DNA from: an uncultured Bacteroidales bacterium | Lineage (GTDB): Bacteria; Bacteroidota; Bacteroidia; Bacteroidales; Bacteroidaceae | NCBI GenBank assembly: GCA_902802815.1 | Contig: CADCNQ010000008.1 | Coordinates: forward strand, 55,112 to 119,111 | Direction of reading: 5' to 3' | DNA length: 64,000 nt | In this document: piece by piece, positions 32,682 to 41,158 of the stretch | How positions within the stretch are numbered: position 1 is the first letter of the stretch | How the letters are laid out: every line of letters begins with the position of its first letter | Translations under genes and position numbers: made by a program | The notes under the pieces: model-generated | What the model was told of the DNA's origin: nothing | Databases searched by the model: none | What the model saw: only the letters and a program-made list of their open reading frames with translations

Positions 32682-35075
32682 TCATGTATATTGTGTGATA
32701 TTTTGCATTGAACAGTTTGCCCGATATTCCAGAGGTGATATTCCGAACACATTCTGGAAGCATTGGCTGAAGTAGCGTGGAGTGAGAAAACCCACCATCG
32801 GTGCAATCTGTTTTACGGGCAGTTTTGTTTCGGACAGGAGTTCCGCAGCCCGTTTCAGTCGGACGTTGCGCATAAAGTCATTTGGTGTGATGCCGAGCAT
32901 TGTCTGCAAGCGTCGGTAGAGGCTTGCTCTGCTCATAGCGATATCGGAGGCCAGTGAGTCCACGGTATAGTCGCAGTCATCCATGTGTTCGTTTATGGCC
33001 AACAGCATTTTTTTCATAAGTTCCTCTTCCTCCATGTTGATGGCAATCTTTTCTACATTGATATGCACAGATTCTGCAAATTTTTGACGGGCCTCTTCAC
33101 GCAGTTCAAAAAGGCGGTTTACACGTTCGGCGTTTTCCTGTTCCATTTTCTTGCGACTGCGATTCAGGTACAGTTGCAAGGTGAAGAACACGCCCAAGAG
33201 GATACTTGTAAGAAAGAGAAGCTTTGCCCACCATGTGAGCCAGAGAGGCGGGTCTACTCTTATGTCACGTTCATATCTTGTTCCCCATTCGCTGTCATTG
33301 ACGGCAGCCTGCACTTCGATGGTGTAGGAGCCGGGAGGCAGGGCAAGATATTGCAGTGTCAGGAAATTACCGCTTCCGTAGTCGTAATGCCATTTGTCCT
33401 CAAGTCCTCTCAATCTGTAGCGGTAGCGCGTGTAATCAGGTGTGGCGTAGTTGAGAGCAGAGAAATCCATTCTCAGATCACCGTATTTGTGTCCAAGCAC
33501 AATGAGACTTTCATCAAGAGGCATTGATCTTCCGGAGATGTACAGGCTTGTCAAAACAACGGGTAAGGCGGTTTGTGCCGGTTCTGTTCCTTCTGTTGAG
33601 AATGTCAGCATGCCGGCAGGGGTTGCCCAATAGAGTGTGCCGTCGTCTGTCATACAGACACCTCTTTCGGTCATTTCTACATCTGGCACACCGTCTGCAT
33701 TACCATACTGATGAATGGTGAATGTGCTGTCGTTTTGGGATGTGACGGTGTTGATGCCGTTGGCCGTACCAATCCATACACGTCCCTTATGATCTTTTGT
33801 CATGCTTTGTATGCAGCTGTTGGAAAGGCCGTCATCTACCGTCAGGCGTGTTGAGGATTGCTTCCCGCAGATGATAAGACCGTTTTGTGTGCCGAGCCAT
33901 AGGCGTCCGGCATCATCTTGCAGCATACAATTGAATTTGCTTGAGAACTTGCTCCAGCGCTCCACCGACGGCAGTAGCTCAACGCTGTCGCAACGGGTGT
34001 TGAGGATAAAGAACCCGTTTTGGGTGCATATAGCCACCCTTCCCGTGTCATTTACGAGATGTTGTGCCGTAATCATCGTACGGTACTGTTTCAGGGCGGG
34101 AATTTTTTCCGTAAGTGCATGCAGTTGACGGGAGTTGGTATCCAAATACCCCAGATGATGTATAAGATTGCACACCAGTGTTCGTTGTCTGTCAATATCG
34201 AGGGCAAACCGCATGTGATTGTGAATTAACCCCTTTGTGTTTTTCTCATCATAGAGTGTCAGTTCCCCGTTCTGGTAGCAGTAGAGTCCTTGTTTGGTGC
34301 TTATCCAGATGCGTCCGTCATCTTCTCTTTTTATTTCAGCGCAATGGATTGCTCCTGTTGCAAGTGTGGTGACAACAGCCTGCTGTTTCCGGTCAAAGAG
34401 ATAGATTCCACTCTCTCCCGCCACCAGAAGGCGGTGTGAGTCGAGAGCAGTCATACGGCGCACTACGTCACCGTTGTCCAAAGTGATAAGATGCATCCAT
34501 GCTGTGGTGGGAGGAAGATACAACAGTCCGTTAAACTCGGTGGCGAACCATTGTCCGCCCTGACGGTCGCAACAATAAGAGGTGGGTCGGTCGCGTCCTA
34601 TTGGGGTATTTTCCGTGAGTTGACTGAAAAGAGGCCTCACAGTGTCAATCTGCCCAGAGTTTTCCGCTATTTGCTGGTCACCGTCTTTGTCGACAAAGCG
34701 ACGGACACTGTTGTCGGCGAGGTCGTAATCATAAATGAAGCGTCGCCGTTTGGCATCGAAGATATAGACATGGTAGAAGTCTTTGAGCCACAGTAGCGAA
34801 TCTCCTTGCCACAAGTGACTGTGGCAGCCGAAGTGGGGCAATGTGCGCACGCTATCCATATCGCACGGAATGATGCGAAAGTCCCTTCCGTTGAAAAGGC
34901 TGAACATACCTTCGTTGCTTACGAGAATCTGCCCATTGGGCAGTTCGATGACCTGTTGCACCTGTCTGTTTGGCAAACCCTGCTGCACACTGAATTGCCT
35001 GTATCCTCCCACTGCAGACACAAAAAGGGATGATAATAGAAGAAGGCCCGAAGAAATGGAGCGAAAATGTATCAT
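32682..35075 (-). CDS. Second membrane sensor with AraC-type HTH, no histidine kinase
   Basis: A 797-residue protein with a signal-like N-terminus ending VSAVGG. Beta-propeller repeats follow: QQGLPNRQVQQVIELPNGQI, IWISTKQGLYCYQNG, LWLGTQNGLIICG and VWIGTANGINTV. Then come a triple-tyrosine-type domain (YRYRLRGLEDKWHYD; PPGSYTIEVQA), one membrane helix near residue 630, a coiled-coil-like linker (KKMEQENAERVNRLFELREE) and an AraC HTH (LASDIAMSRASLYRRLQTML; FLTPRYFSQCF). There is no HisKA, ATPase or receiver domain. It is divergent to the polysaccharide lyase gene at 35264 and is the probable local regulator of the glycan locus. Confidence 0.85.
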   Translation of the reverse strand: MIHFRSISSGLLLLSSLFVSAVGGYRQFSVQQGLPNRQVQQVIELPNGQILVSNEGMFSLFNGRDFRIIPCDMDSVRTLPHFGCHSHLWQGDSLLWLKDFYHVYIFDAKRRRFIYDYDLADNSVRRFVDKDGDQQIAENSGQIDTVRPLFSQLTENTPIGRDRPTSYCCDRQGGQWFATEFNGLLYLPPTTAWMHLITLDNGDVVRRMTALDSHRLLVAGESGIYLFDRKQQAVVTTLATGAIHCAEIKREDDGRIWISTKQGLYCYQNGELTLYDEKNTKGLIHNHMRFALDIDRQRTLVCNLIHHLGYLDTNSRQLHALTEKIPALKQYRTMITAQHLVNDTGRVAICTQNGFFILNTRCDSVELLPSVERWSKFSSKFNCMLQDDAGRLWLGTQNGLIICGKQSSTRLTVDDGLSNSCIQSMTKDHKGRVWIGTANGINTVTSQNDSTFTIHQYGNADGVPDVEMTERGVCMTDDGTLYWATPAGMLTFSTEGTEPAQTALPVVLTSLYISGRSMPLDESLIVLGHKYGDLRMDFSALNYATPDYTRYRYRLRGLEDKWHYDYGSGNFLTLQYLALPPGSYTIEVQAAVNDSEWGTRYERDIRVDPPLWLTWWAKLLFLTSILLGVFFTLQLYLNRSRKKMEQENAERVNRLFELREEARQKFAESVHINVEKIAINMEEEELMKKMLLAINEHMDDCDYTVDSLASDIAMSRASLYRRLQTMLGITPNDFMRNVRLKRAAELLSETKLPVKQIAPMVGFLTPRYFSQCFQNVFGISPLEYRANCSMQNITQYT

Positions 35076-35095
35076 TACGTACGTTTTATCGAGCG

Positions 35096-35103
35096 CAAAG
35101 ATA
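35096..35103 (-). promoter_or_regulatory. -7 box for the second sensor-regulator
   Basis: The minus strand reads TATCTTTG, about 20 nt before the regulator start. The -33 box is not clear. Confidence 0.5.
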
Positions 35104-35230
35104 CATTATTTATTTCGTACGGATATAAACAATCGTATCAAAAAAGGTAAATTTTGTATAAAAATGCCGATGATACAATAATTTTTCGATTTAGAGAAAA
35201 ATGTGAGGCCGCATTGTGTGGAATACGAAG

Positions 35231-35238
35231 TATATTTG
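35231..35238 (+). promoter_or_regulatory. -7 box for the polysaccharide lyase gene
   Basis: TATATTTG followed by CACC, 25 nt before the ATG at 35264. It is divergent to the regulator promoter about 130 nt away, so one binding site between them could control both. Confidence 0.55.
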
Positions 35239-35263
35239 CACCGGAAAATAAAAAACAAATGCC

Positions 35264-38200
35264 ATGGAGAATAAAAAGAGATTTTCACTTATGGTAGCAA
35301 TGCTGCTGTCGGTGATGTGTATCACAGCGAATGACGAGCATCTGAAGGTGCATTTTGATTTCACCAACGTCAGCAGCCGTTACGTAATCGACAACGTCGG
35401 TGGAATCAGGGCTTCTCTGATGAACAGAGCTGCAGTGGTGGACATGGGACGCTACAAGGTGATGGACCTGGGCGACGGCACCGGATACCTGAATATGACG
35501 TACAACGTGGGTGCGGTGTTGCGCAAATCAGATGAGGTAAGCATCTCGGTCTGCTATCGTATTGCCGGAAGCCAGTCGCTTTCCGGCAACGGATATTTTC
35601 TGTGGAGTTTCGCCGAGACACTTTCGCTCACGGAAACATCAGGATTCTATTTTGCATACAGGCTGAATGCCCAGCGTGTGGCTCTCTCGTCAGCAGGGTG
35701 GGGGGGTGAATCCGGGATAGAGGTAGGCTCTGCTGCCACGCGCGGTCGGTGGATGCACGTGCTCTACCGCCAAAAAGGAAGAAAGGGTGAACTCTTCATC
35801 AACGGACATCGCGTGGGCTATTCCATGTCAATGCCTCTTATAAGTGAAGTTATGGTAAAGAATCCTGCCCATTGCTGGATAGGGCGTGCCCCCTTTGACG
35901 GTGATGCCTACTTGACAAATACGTTGGTGAGCGATTTTCGCATGTATGACGTGGCGGTGTCTGATGATGTGGTTCATGAACTTTCTTTGGAGGCCCGTGA
36001 ACTGGAGCGTGAATACCGTTACTCTTCCGCAGGCGATATGACGGAACTGAATGCTTTGATGCAGCAGTGCAGGGATTTCATCACCTCTCCCCACGAGGGC
36101 GTTGCTCCTAATGTTTTGGCCGAACTACAGGATGAAATGAATATGGTGGAGATAAGTATAGGGGAGGCTGTCCCTGCACAGACGGTGATAGATGAAATGT
36201 GGCAGGCATTGGATGCGGCTTTCACAAAGGCAAAAAATGCAAAAGGCTACAAGGAGAAGGCATCCTTCGACTACAGGAGCGGTCAGCAGGGATTCGTGCA
36301 TCCCGGTGCCCTTGTGACGCAGGCTGACATAGACCGTGCAAAGAAACTAATCTTTGAAGACAAAGACGAATATATGCTCCGTGCATGGCAGATTCTCTGT
36401 GACAACCAGTGGTCGCGTGCCGGCACCGCCACGTGGCCCACACAGTATGTGCAGCGCGGTCTGTCGGGCGACAACTATATGAATGCCGCGCGAGGCGCGC
36501 ATTGTGCCTTCCAGAATGCGCTCCGATGGAAGATAGGCGGCGACAGAGCCAATGCCGACTGGGCTGTGCAGACGCTGATGAACTGGTGTAACGTGACAGA
36601 GGCTGTCACCGGCAACACCAACATCTCTCTGGCCGCAGGCCTCTACGGTTATGAATTCGCCAACGCCGCCGAGCTCATGCGCGACTACGACGGATGGGCT
36701 CCCGAAGATTTCGAGAAATTCAAGAAGTGGATGGTGAAGGTGTGGTACAACCCCGCCATAGACTTCCTGCGCCGCCGCCACGACACGTGGATGAACTTCC
36801 GTCACCCCGCATGCGGCGAACGCCCCGGACACTATTGGTCGAACTGGGGCCTGTGCAACGTGCTCTGCGTGATGTCCATCGGCATACTGTGCGACGATGT
36901 CCACATGTACAACCAAGGCGTCAGCTTCTATAAGTACGATCATCAGGGCACCTTCGTGGCCGACCGTTCTACTCAGCCCATGATTTACAACGATGGCTGC
37001 AATGAGTTTATCGGCAACCTCGTGCCCGATGTTATGCCTGACTCAAGAGGTCCTTTGGGCTATCTCGGACAGATGCAGGAGAGCGGTCGCGATCAGGGTC
37101 ATGCCGTGATGGCTCTGGGTTGTGCCCTCGACATCTGTCAGGTGGGCTTCAATCAGGGCGACGACCTCTTTGCATATATGGACGACCGTATTGCCGCCGG
37201 TGCAGAATTTGTTGCCGCTATGAACTTTGCCGGTGTAGCCGGGGACAATCTTCCTTGGCATCCCTATGAGTATGCTGACTGTGCCGGTACGCGCGGCGCC
37301 AGCTGGCAGATGTTCGGCCCCTCCACCGGTGGATTGGGTGAGCGCAGACCCATGTGGGACCGTGTGCGCGGCTACTATGAAGGTCTGCGCGGTGTCAGGA
37401 TGCAGTTCAGCGACGCTGCTGCCGCTGTGCTCTGTCCCGACGGCGGAGGCGGCAACTACAACGCCAACTCCGGCGGCTACGATCACCTGGGCTTCACTAC
37501 TTTGGTGTCCTGGCGCCCGCCCATCGACAAATCCGATGCCATCACCCCGCTCACGGGCGACATTGTCTACAAGAGTATCCTCTACAGAAACCAGACCAAT
37601 CTCGGAGGTCTGAAATACAAGTATCAGCACGGCGCGACACGAGCCATTCCCGCCGACGATGCCGATATCCGGCTCATTCCGCAGTTGCCTGCCGGTGTGA
37701 CCGATACAGGGCTGTGGAAGTGGAACACCGGGGAGACCACGCGCGAAATCACCGTGAAGGCCGACCATAGTTATATCTATCGCGTCACCTACACTGCCGC
37801 CAACGGCACTAAGAGTCAGCAGGCGTTTGCCATCGCCGTGAGCGGCGACGCACCGGCCGACCCGATGAGGCAGGAAATCACTCAGGAAGGCGTCATCACA
37901 CGCGACAACAGCATCCAAGTGCTTATGGGCAGCAATCTTACGTTGTTTGCGGAGGCCGCTACGGGATGGACCGACGACTATCTGTGGGACAACGGAAATA
38001 AGAGCACAGTAACGACAGTTCCCAATATCACCACATCGCGTACCTATACTTGCCAGTTTGCCAATCAGAGCGGTGCTGTCAGCAACGGAAGATTCCAAAT
38101 CGACGTGGTGCCCGCCATGCAAAGCATTCATGTGGGGGGCAGTGAGGTGAACAGCAATCAGGCTGAGGCTTTCTGCGGTTCCAGAGTGATGTGCTCGCTG

Positions 38201-39487
38201 AGGATTCCAGAGGTGGTATTGCCCGAAAATGTTATATGGCACGACGGAACACGCGGCACGGACTATATTATCCACGACATACAGCAACCTGTCGTTTGCA
38301 CGGCTACCTATCAGGGACGGGAATACGTCTTCAACGTGTCCGTGAAGGAAACGTCGACGGGCTACTATGACATCCTTACACCTGAAAAGGGCTATACACA
38401 TATCGAGTCTCCGGAGCAGCTGACCGATGCTTTGGACAACAGTTATTTCATTCTCTGCAGCGATGAGGCCGATTTGATGCTCGGTTTGAAGGATGCTCAG
38501 AACAACGGCAATAAGGCATTGCATTATCAGACTTCCCTGGACCCTCTGGGGGATGTGACGAAGGTCTTCACCGTAACGGCATTCGACGGAGGATATTGTC
38601 TGCGCAATGTGGACTGTGACGGATTACTGCTGCAGACGGAAATGAATGCTCCGTGGAATCTTCGCACTCACGACCAGCCCTACGATTGCAGTTTGGCGCG
38701 CCTCTTCCTGTCGCAGGACGGAAGTGCCTGGACGGTGGAGAACGGCACTTATCAAGGCAATTTCCTCGGTCTCTGGGCACCGGAAAACGGCTACAATGAC
38801 GGCGAGGAGACCGCATTGAACAAACAGGGGGAAGAGATTGGGCATTTCCAGCTCTTCGCAATAGAAAAGAATCGTTTCCATTGCGACTATACGGAAGCAG
38901 GCAAGGACATCACCGTGCTCGTGGGCAATCCCGACTTTACGGGCAATTCGTGGGCGCTTTGGACAGTTGCCGGCACCTGGGGCAACCAACGCTTCAACGG
39001 CGCCGCCGAGGTGTGGCACAGCACCAACTTCTCCATGCAGCAGACCATCAAGGGTCTGCCCAAGGGCGACTACACCGTCACCTGTCAGATGGTCAACGGA
39101 GAGGGTAGCAACACGGGTTGTCTCTTTGCCACCGCCGGCGGCGAGACGAAAAAGGCTGTGGTGACACAGAGCTGCGCCGGCAGCAATTTCGATGTCGAGC
39201 GCGACAGAATGGCTGCCAATGCCGACTATGCGAAGCTCAGCGTTAGGGTCACGGTGGGTGACGACGGCGTGCTGAACTTCGGTCTGAAGGAGCCCTCTAC
39301 CGACACCACATGGCTCGTGTGGGATAACTTCCGTCTGCGCTACGAGGGTGACTTCACCGGTGTGGACACGCTCAAGGCTCAGTCAGAGGGTGAGGACGAC
39401 GGTCTCTACTACGACCTTCAGGGCCGCCGCATCTCCAAGCCCGGGCGCGGCTTCTATATTCACGGCGGCAAGAAGTTCGTGAAGTGA
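35264..39487 (+). CDS. Large secreted alginate-lyase-superfamily protein (PL38-like?)
   Basis: A 1407-residue protein with a signal peptide near residues 1-23. Residues ~27-240 look like a laminin-G/concanavalin-type jelly roll (LKVHFDFTNVSSRYVIDNVG; MHVLYRQKGRKGELFINGHR). Residues ~330-770 resemble the alpha-helical alginate lyase superfamily (HPGALVTQADIDRAKKLIFE; DTWMNFRHPACGERPGHYWS). Ig-like parts follow, then a galactose-binding-like domain near residues 1230-1370, and the C-terminal YYDLQGRRISKPGRGFYIHG motif typical of Prevotella secreted proteins. The likely role is eliminative cleavage of a uronic-acid polysaccharide; PL38 assignment and substrate are inference. A GH28-like gene follows 24 nt downstream. 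Confidence 0.7.
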   Translation: MENKKRFSLMVAMLLSVMCITANDEHLKVHFDFTNVSSRYVIDNVGGIRASLMNRAAVVDMGRYKVMDLGDGTGYLNMTYNVGAVLRKSDEVSISVCYRIAGSQSLSGNGYFLWSFAETLSLTETSGFYFAYRLNAQRVALSSAGWGGESGIEVGSAATRGRWMHVLYRQKGRKGELFINGHRVGYSMSMPLISEVMVKNPAHCWIGRAPFDGDAYLTNTLVSDFRMYDVAVSDDVVHELSLEARELEREYRYSSAGDMTELNALMQQCRDFITSPHEGVAPNVLAELQDEMNMVEISIGEAVPAQTVIDEMWQALDAAFTKAKNAKGYKEKASFDYRSGQQGFVHPGALVTQADIDRAKKLIFEDKDEYMLRAWQILCDNQWSRAGTATWPTQYVQRGLSGDNYMNAARGAHCAFQNALRWKIGGDRANADWAVQTLMNWCNVTEAVTGNTNISLAAGLYGYEFANAAELMRDYDGWAPEDFEKFKKWMVKVWYNPAIDFLRRRHDTWMNFRHPACGERPGHYWSNWGLCNVLCVMSIGILCDDVHMYNQGVSFYKYDHQGTFVADRSTQPMIYNDGCNEFIGNLVPDVMPDSRGPLGYLGQMQESGRDQGHAVMALGCALDICQVGFNQGDDLFAYMDDRIAAGAEFVAAMNFAGVAGDNLPWHPYEYADCAGTRGASWQMFGPSTGGLGERRPMWDRVRGYYEGLRGVRMQFSDAAAAVLCPDGGGGNYNANSGGYDHLGFTTLVSWRPPIDKSDAITPLTGDIVYKSILYRNQTNLGGLKYKYQHGATRAIPADDADIRLIPQLPAGVTDTGLWKWNTGETTREITVKADHSYIYRVTYTAANGTKSQQAFAIAVSGDAPADPMRQEITQEGVITRDNSIQVLMGSNLTLFAEAATGWTDDYLWDNGNKSTVTTVPNITTSRTYTCQFANQSGAVSNGRFQIDVVPAMQSIHVGGSEVNSNQAEAFCGSRVMCSLRIPEVVLPENVIWHDGTRGTDYIIHDIQQPVVCTATYQGREYVFNVSVKETSTGYYDILTPEKGYTHIESPEQLTDALDNSYFILCSDEADLMLGLKDAQNNGNKALHYQTSLDPLGDVTKVFTVTAFDGGYCLRNVDCDGLLLQTEMNAPWNLRTHDQPYDCSLARLFLSQDGSAWTVENGTYQGNFLGLWAPENGYNDGEETALNKQGEEIGHFQLFAIEKNRFHCDYTEAGKDITVLVGNPDFTGNSWALWTVAGTWGNQRFNGAAEVWHSTNFSMQQTIKGLPKGDYTVTCQMVNGEGSNTGCLFATAGGETKKAVVTQSCAGSNFDVERDRMAANADYAKLSVRVTVGDDGVLNFGLKEPSTDTTWLVWDNFRLRYEGDFTGVDTLKAQSEGEDDGLYYDLQGRRISKPGRGFYIHGGKKFVK

Positions 39488-39511
39488 TTCCGTGAATATT
39501 CGGGAAGAAGG

Positions 39512-40996
39512 ATGGCAAAATTAAATTCTCATATTTTTTTCGCTGTGCTCGCGCTGGTCTGGATGCAGGCCGCGCTGGCGCAGATAATTGTGCCTGTGAT
39601 GCCTGAAAAGGACGGCCCCGAAGTGAGCAGTCTCTATCGGGTGGAGGTGCGCCCGCAGAGAGGAACGGACTGGCAGACGGTGCCCGTCATCCGCTGCGAC
39701 GTGAACACACGGCGCGTGCAACAGGCTGCTTTTGCAGAATGGGACATGGGAGAACCGGTGGTAGTGAGAATCGTGAACCGAAGAGAAGGGCAGGGAACGG
39801 CCCCCGTAGTGCGTCCTTCCTCGCGAGGCATCGTGCCTACTGTTATCAACGACAGTACGGTGGAATTCACTCTGCTGCGCCCCGAATATCTCAGTGTGGA
39901 GTTCAACGGCGACCGTTTCCACAACCTTCATCTTTTTGCCAATTCGTCGGCTCCCGTCGTATCTCCGGAAGGAGACGGCCTGGAGGAATGGGGACTCCCG
40001 GCGCTTAACTCCTCCGGGCGTGAGCGTATTATCCACTGGCAGGGCGAACAGGCTCAGGATGTCTTTGTGCGCAATCCCGGTCTTATCTATTTCTGTCCGG
40101 GCGTACACAAGCCCAAAGACCTCCCCTCCGGCGACATACGCATCCCGTCCAACTGCACCGTCTATCTCGCACCCGGTGCTGTGGTTAAGGCACGCCTCCT
40201 GGTGGATCACGCGGAGAATGTGTGTATCATCGGGCGCGGCATTGTGGACCATCCGCTGCGCGGTGTGGAAATTACGTATTCGAAGAATATCCTCCTCTCC
40301 GGCATCACCTTTCTCAATCCGGCCCACTATACTGTCTTCGGCGGAGAGAGCAGCGACATTACCGTGCGTGATATCAAGAGTTTCTCCGCCCGCCCTTGGA
40401 GCGACGGCATCGACCTGATGTGCTGTCGCCGTGTGCATATTGAAAACTGTTTCTTGCGCACCAGTGACGACTGCATAGCCCTGTACAATCACCGCTGGTG
40501 GTACTGGGGAGGCTCGGAGGATATTGATGTCAGCCGCTGCATCCTCTGGCCCGATGTGGCACATCCTGTCAATATCGGTTCCCACGGCGACGACCGCAAC
40601 GGGGAGGGAGAGACGCTGCAGCGTGTCGCCATTCACGACTGTGACATACTGGGTGACGACGCAGACGGTCTCGGTCTGCTTGCCGTCAACTGCGGTGACA
40701 ACAACCACGTGCGCAACATACATTTCACTGACATCAGAGCAGAGGGCCTGCGACATTCCCGCCTGTTTGACCTGCGTGTGCTCCACAGCCCGAAATACAA
40801 TCGGGCTCCGGGTTGCTGCATAGACAGCATATGGTTTACACGTATTTCTGTGGACAGGGAAAGTGCAGGGAAACTCTCTCCGAGCCGTGTGAAGGACTAC
40901 GATGCGAAGCGCAGCGTGCAGCGCTTCTTCCTTGATGACATAAGAATAGGCGACGGCCGCTTTTCTCCTGTCAGCGATATAGAGCGGCAGCAATGA
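39512..40996 (+). CDS. Secreted GH28-like right-handed beta-helix glycosidase
   Basis: A 494-residue protein with a signal peptide ending QAALAQ. The second half shows beta-helix coils and the acidic pattern of GH28 enzymes: WSDGIDLM (Asp298), TSDDCIALY (Asp319, Asp320) and NIGSHGDDRNGE. The Arg-x-Lys motif of true polygalacturonases is not obvious, and WWYWGGSEDIDV is more like distant GH28/GH49-type proteins, so the substrate may not be pectin. It sits just downstream of the lyase-like gene on the same strand, and both probably act on one uronic-acid-containing glycan. Confidence 0.72.
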   Translation: MAKLNSHIFFAVLALVWMQAALAQIIVPVMPEKDGPEVSSLYRVEVRPQRGTDWQTVPVIRCDVNTRRVQQAAFAEWDMGEPVVVRIVNRREGQGTAPVVRPSSRGIVPTVINDSTVEFTLLRPEYLSVEFNGDRFHNLHLFANSSAPVVSPEGDGLEEWGLPALNSSGRERIIHWQGEQAQDVFVRNPGLIYFCPGVHKPKDLPSGDIRIPSNCTVYLAPGAVVKARLLVDHAENVCIIGRGIVDHPLRGVEITYSKNILLSGITFLNPAHYTVFGGESSDITVRDIKSFSARPWSDGIDLMCCRRVHIENCFLRTSDDCIALYNHRWWYWGGSEDIDVSRCILWPDVAHPVNIGSHGDDRNGEGETLQRVAIHDCDILGDDADGLGLLAVNCGDNNHVRNIHFTDIRAEGLRHSRLFDLRVLHSPKYNRAPGCCIDSIWFTRISVDRESAGKLSPSRVKDYDAKRSVQRFFLDDIRIGDGRFSPVSDIERQQ

Positions 40997-41091
40997 ACAG
41001 TTCCTGCCGTTTCTGGGGCATTGAGACCGGATTTGTCCGACATACGGCAAAAAAACTGTGTGAAATGCGTCTGACATAAGGAAAAATTCAG

Positions 41092-41099
41092 TAACTTTG
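41092..41099 (+). promoter_or_regulatory. -7 box for the M16 peptidase gene
   Basis: TAACTTTG, fitting TAnnTTTG, 60 nt before the ATG. The -33 box is weak. Confidence 0.5.
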
Positions 41100-41158
41100 T
41101 CTGCAGTGAGCATTGAAATTATTGTCTTTTACCACTTTGTAATCACTGGAGAAAAGTA

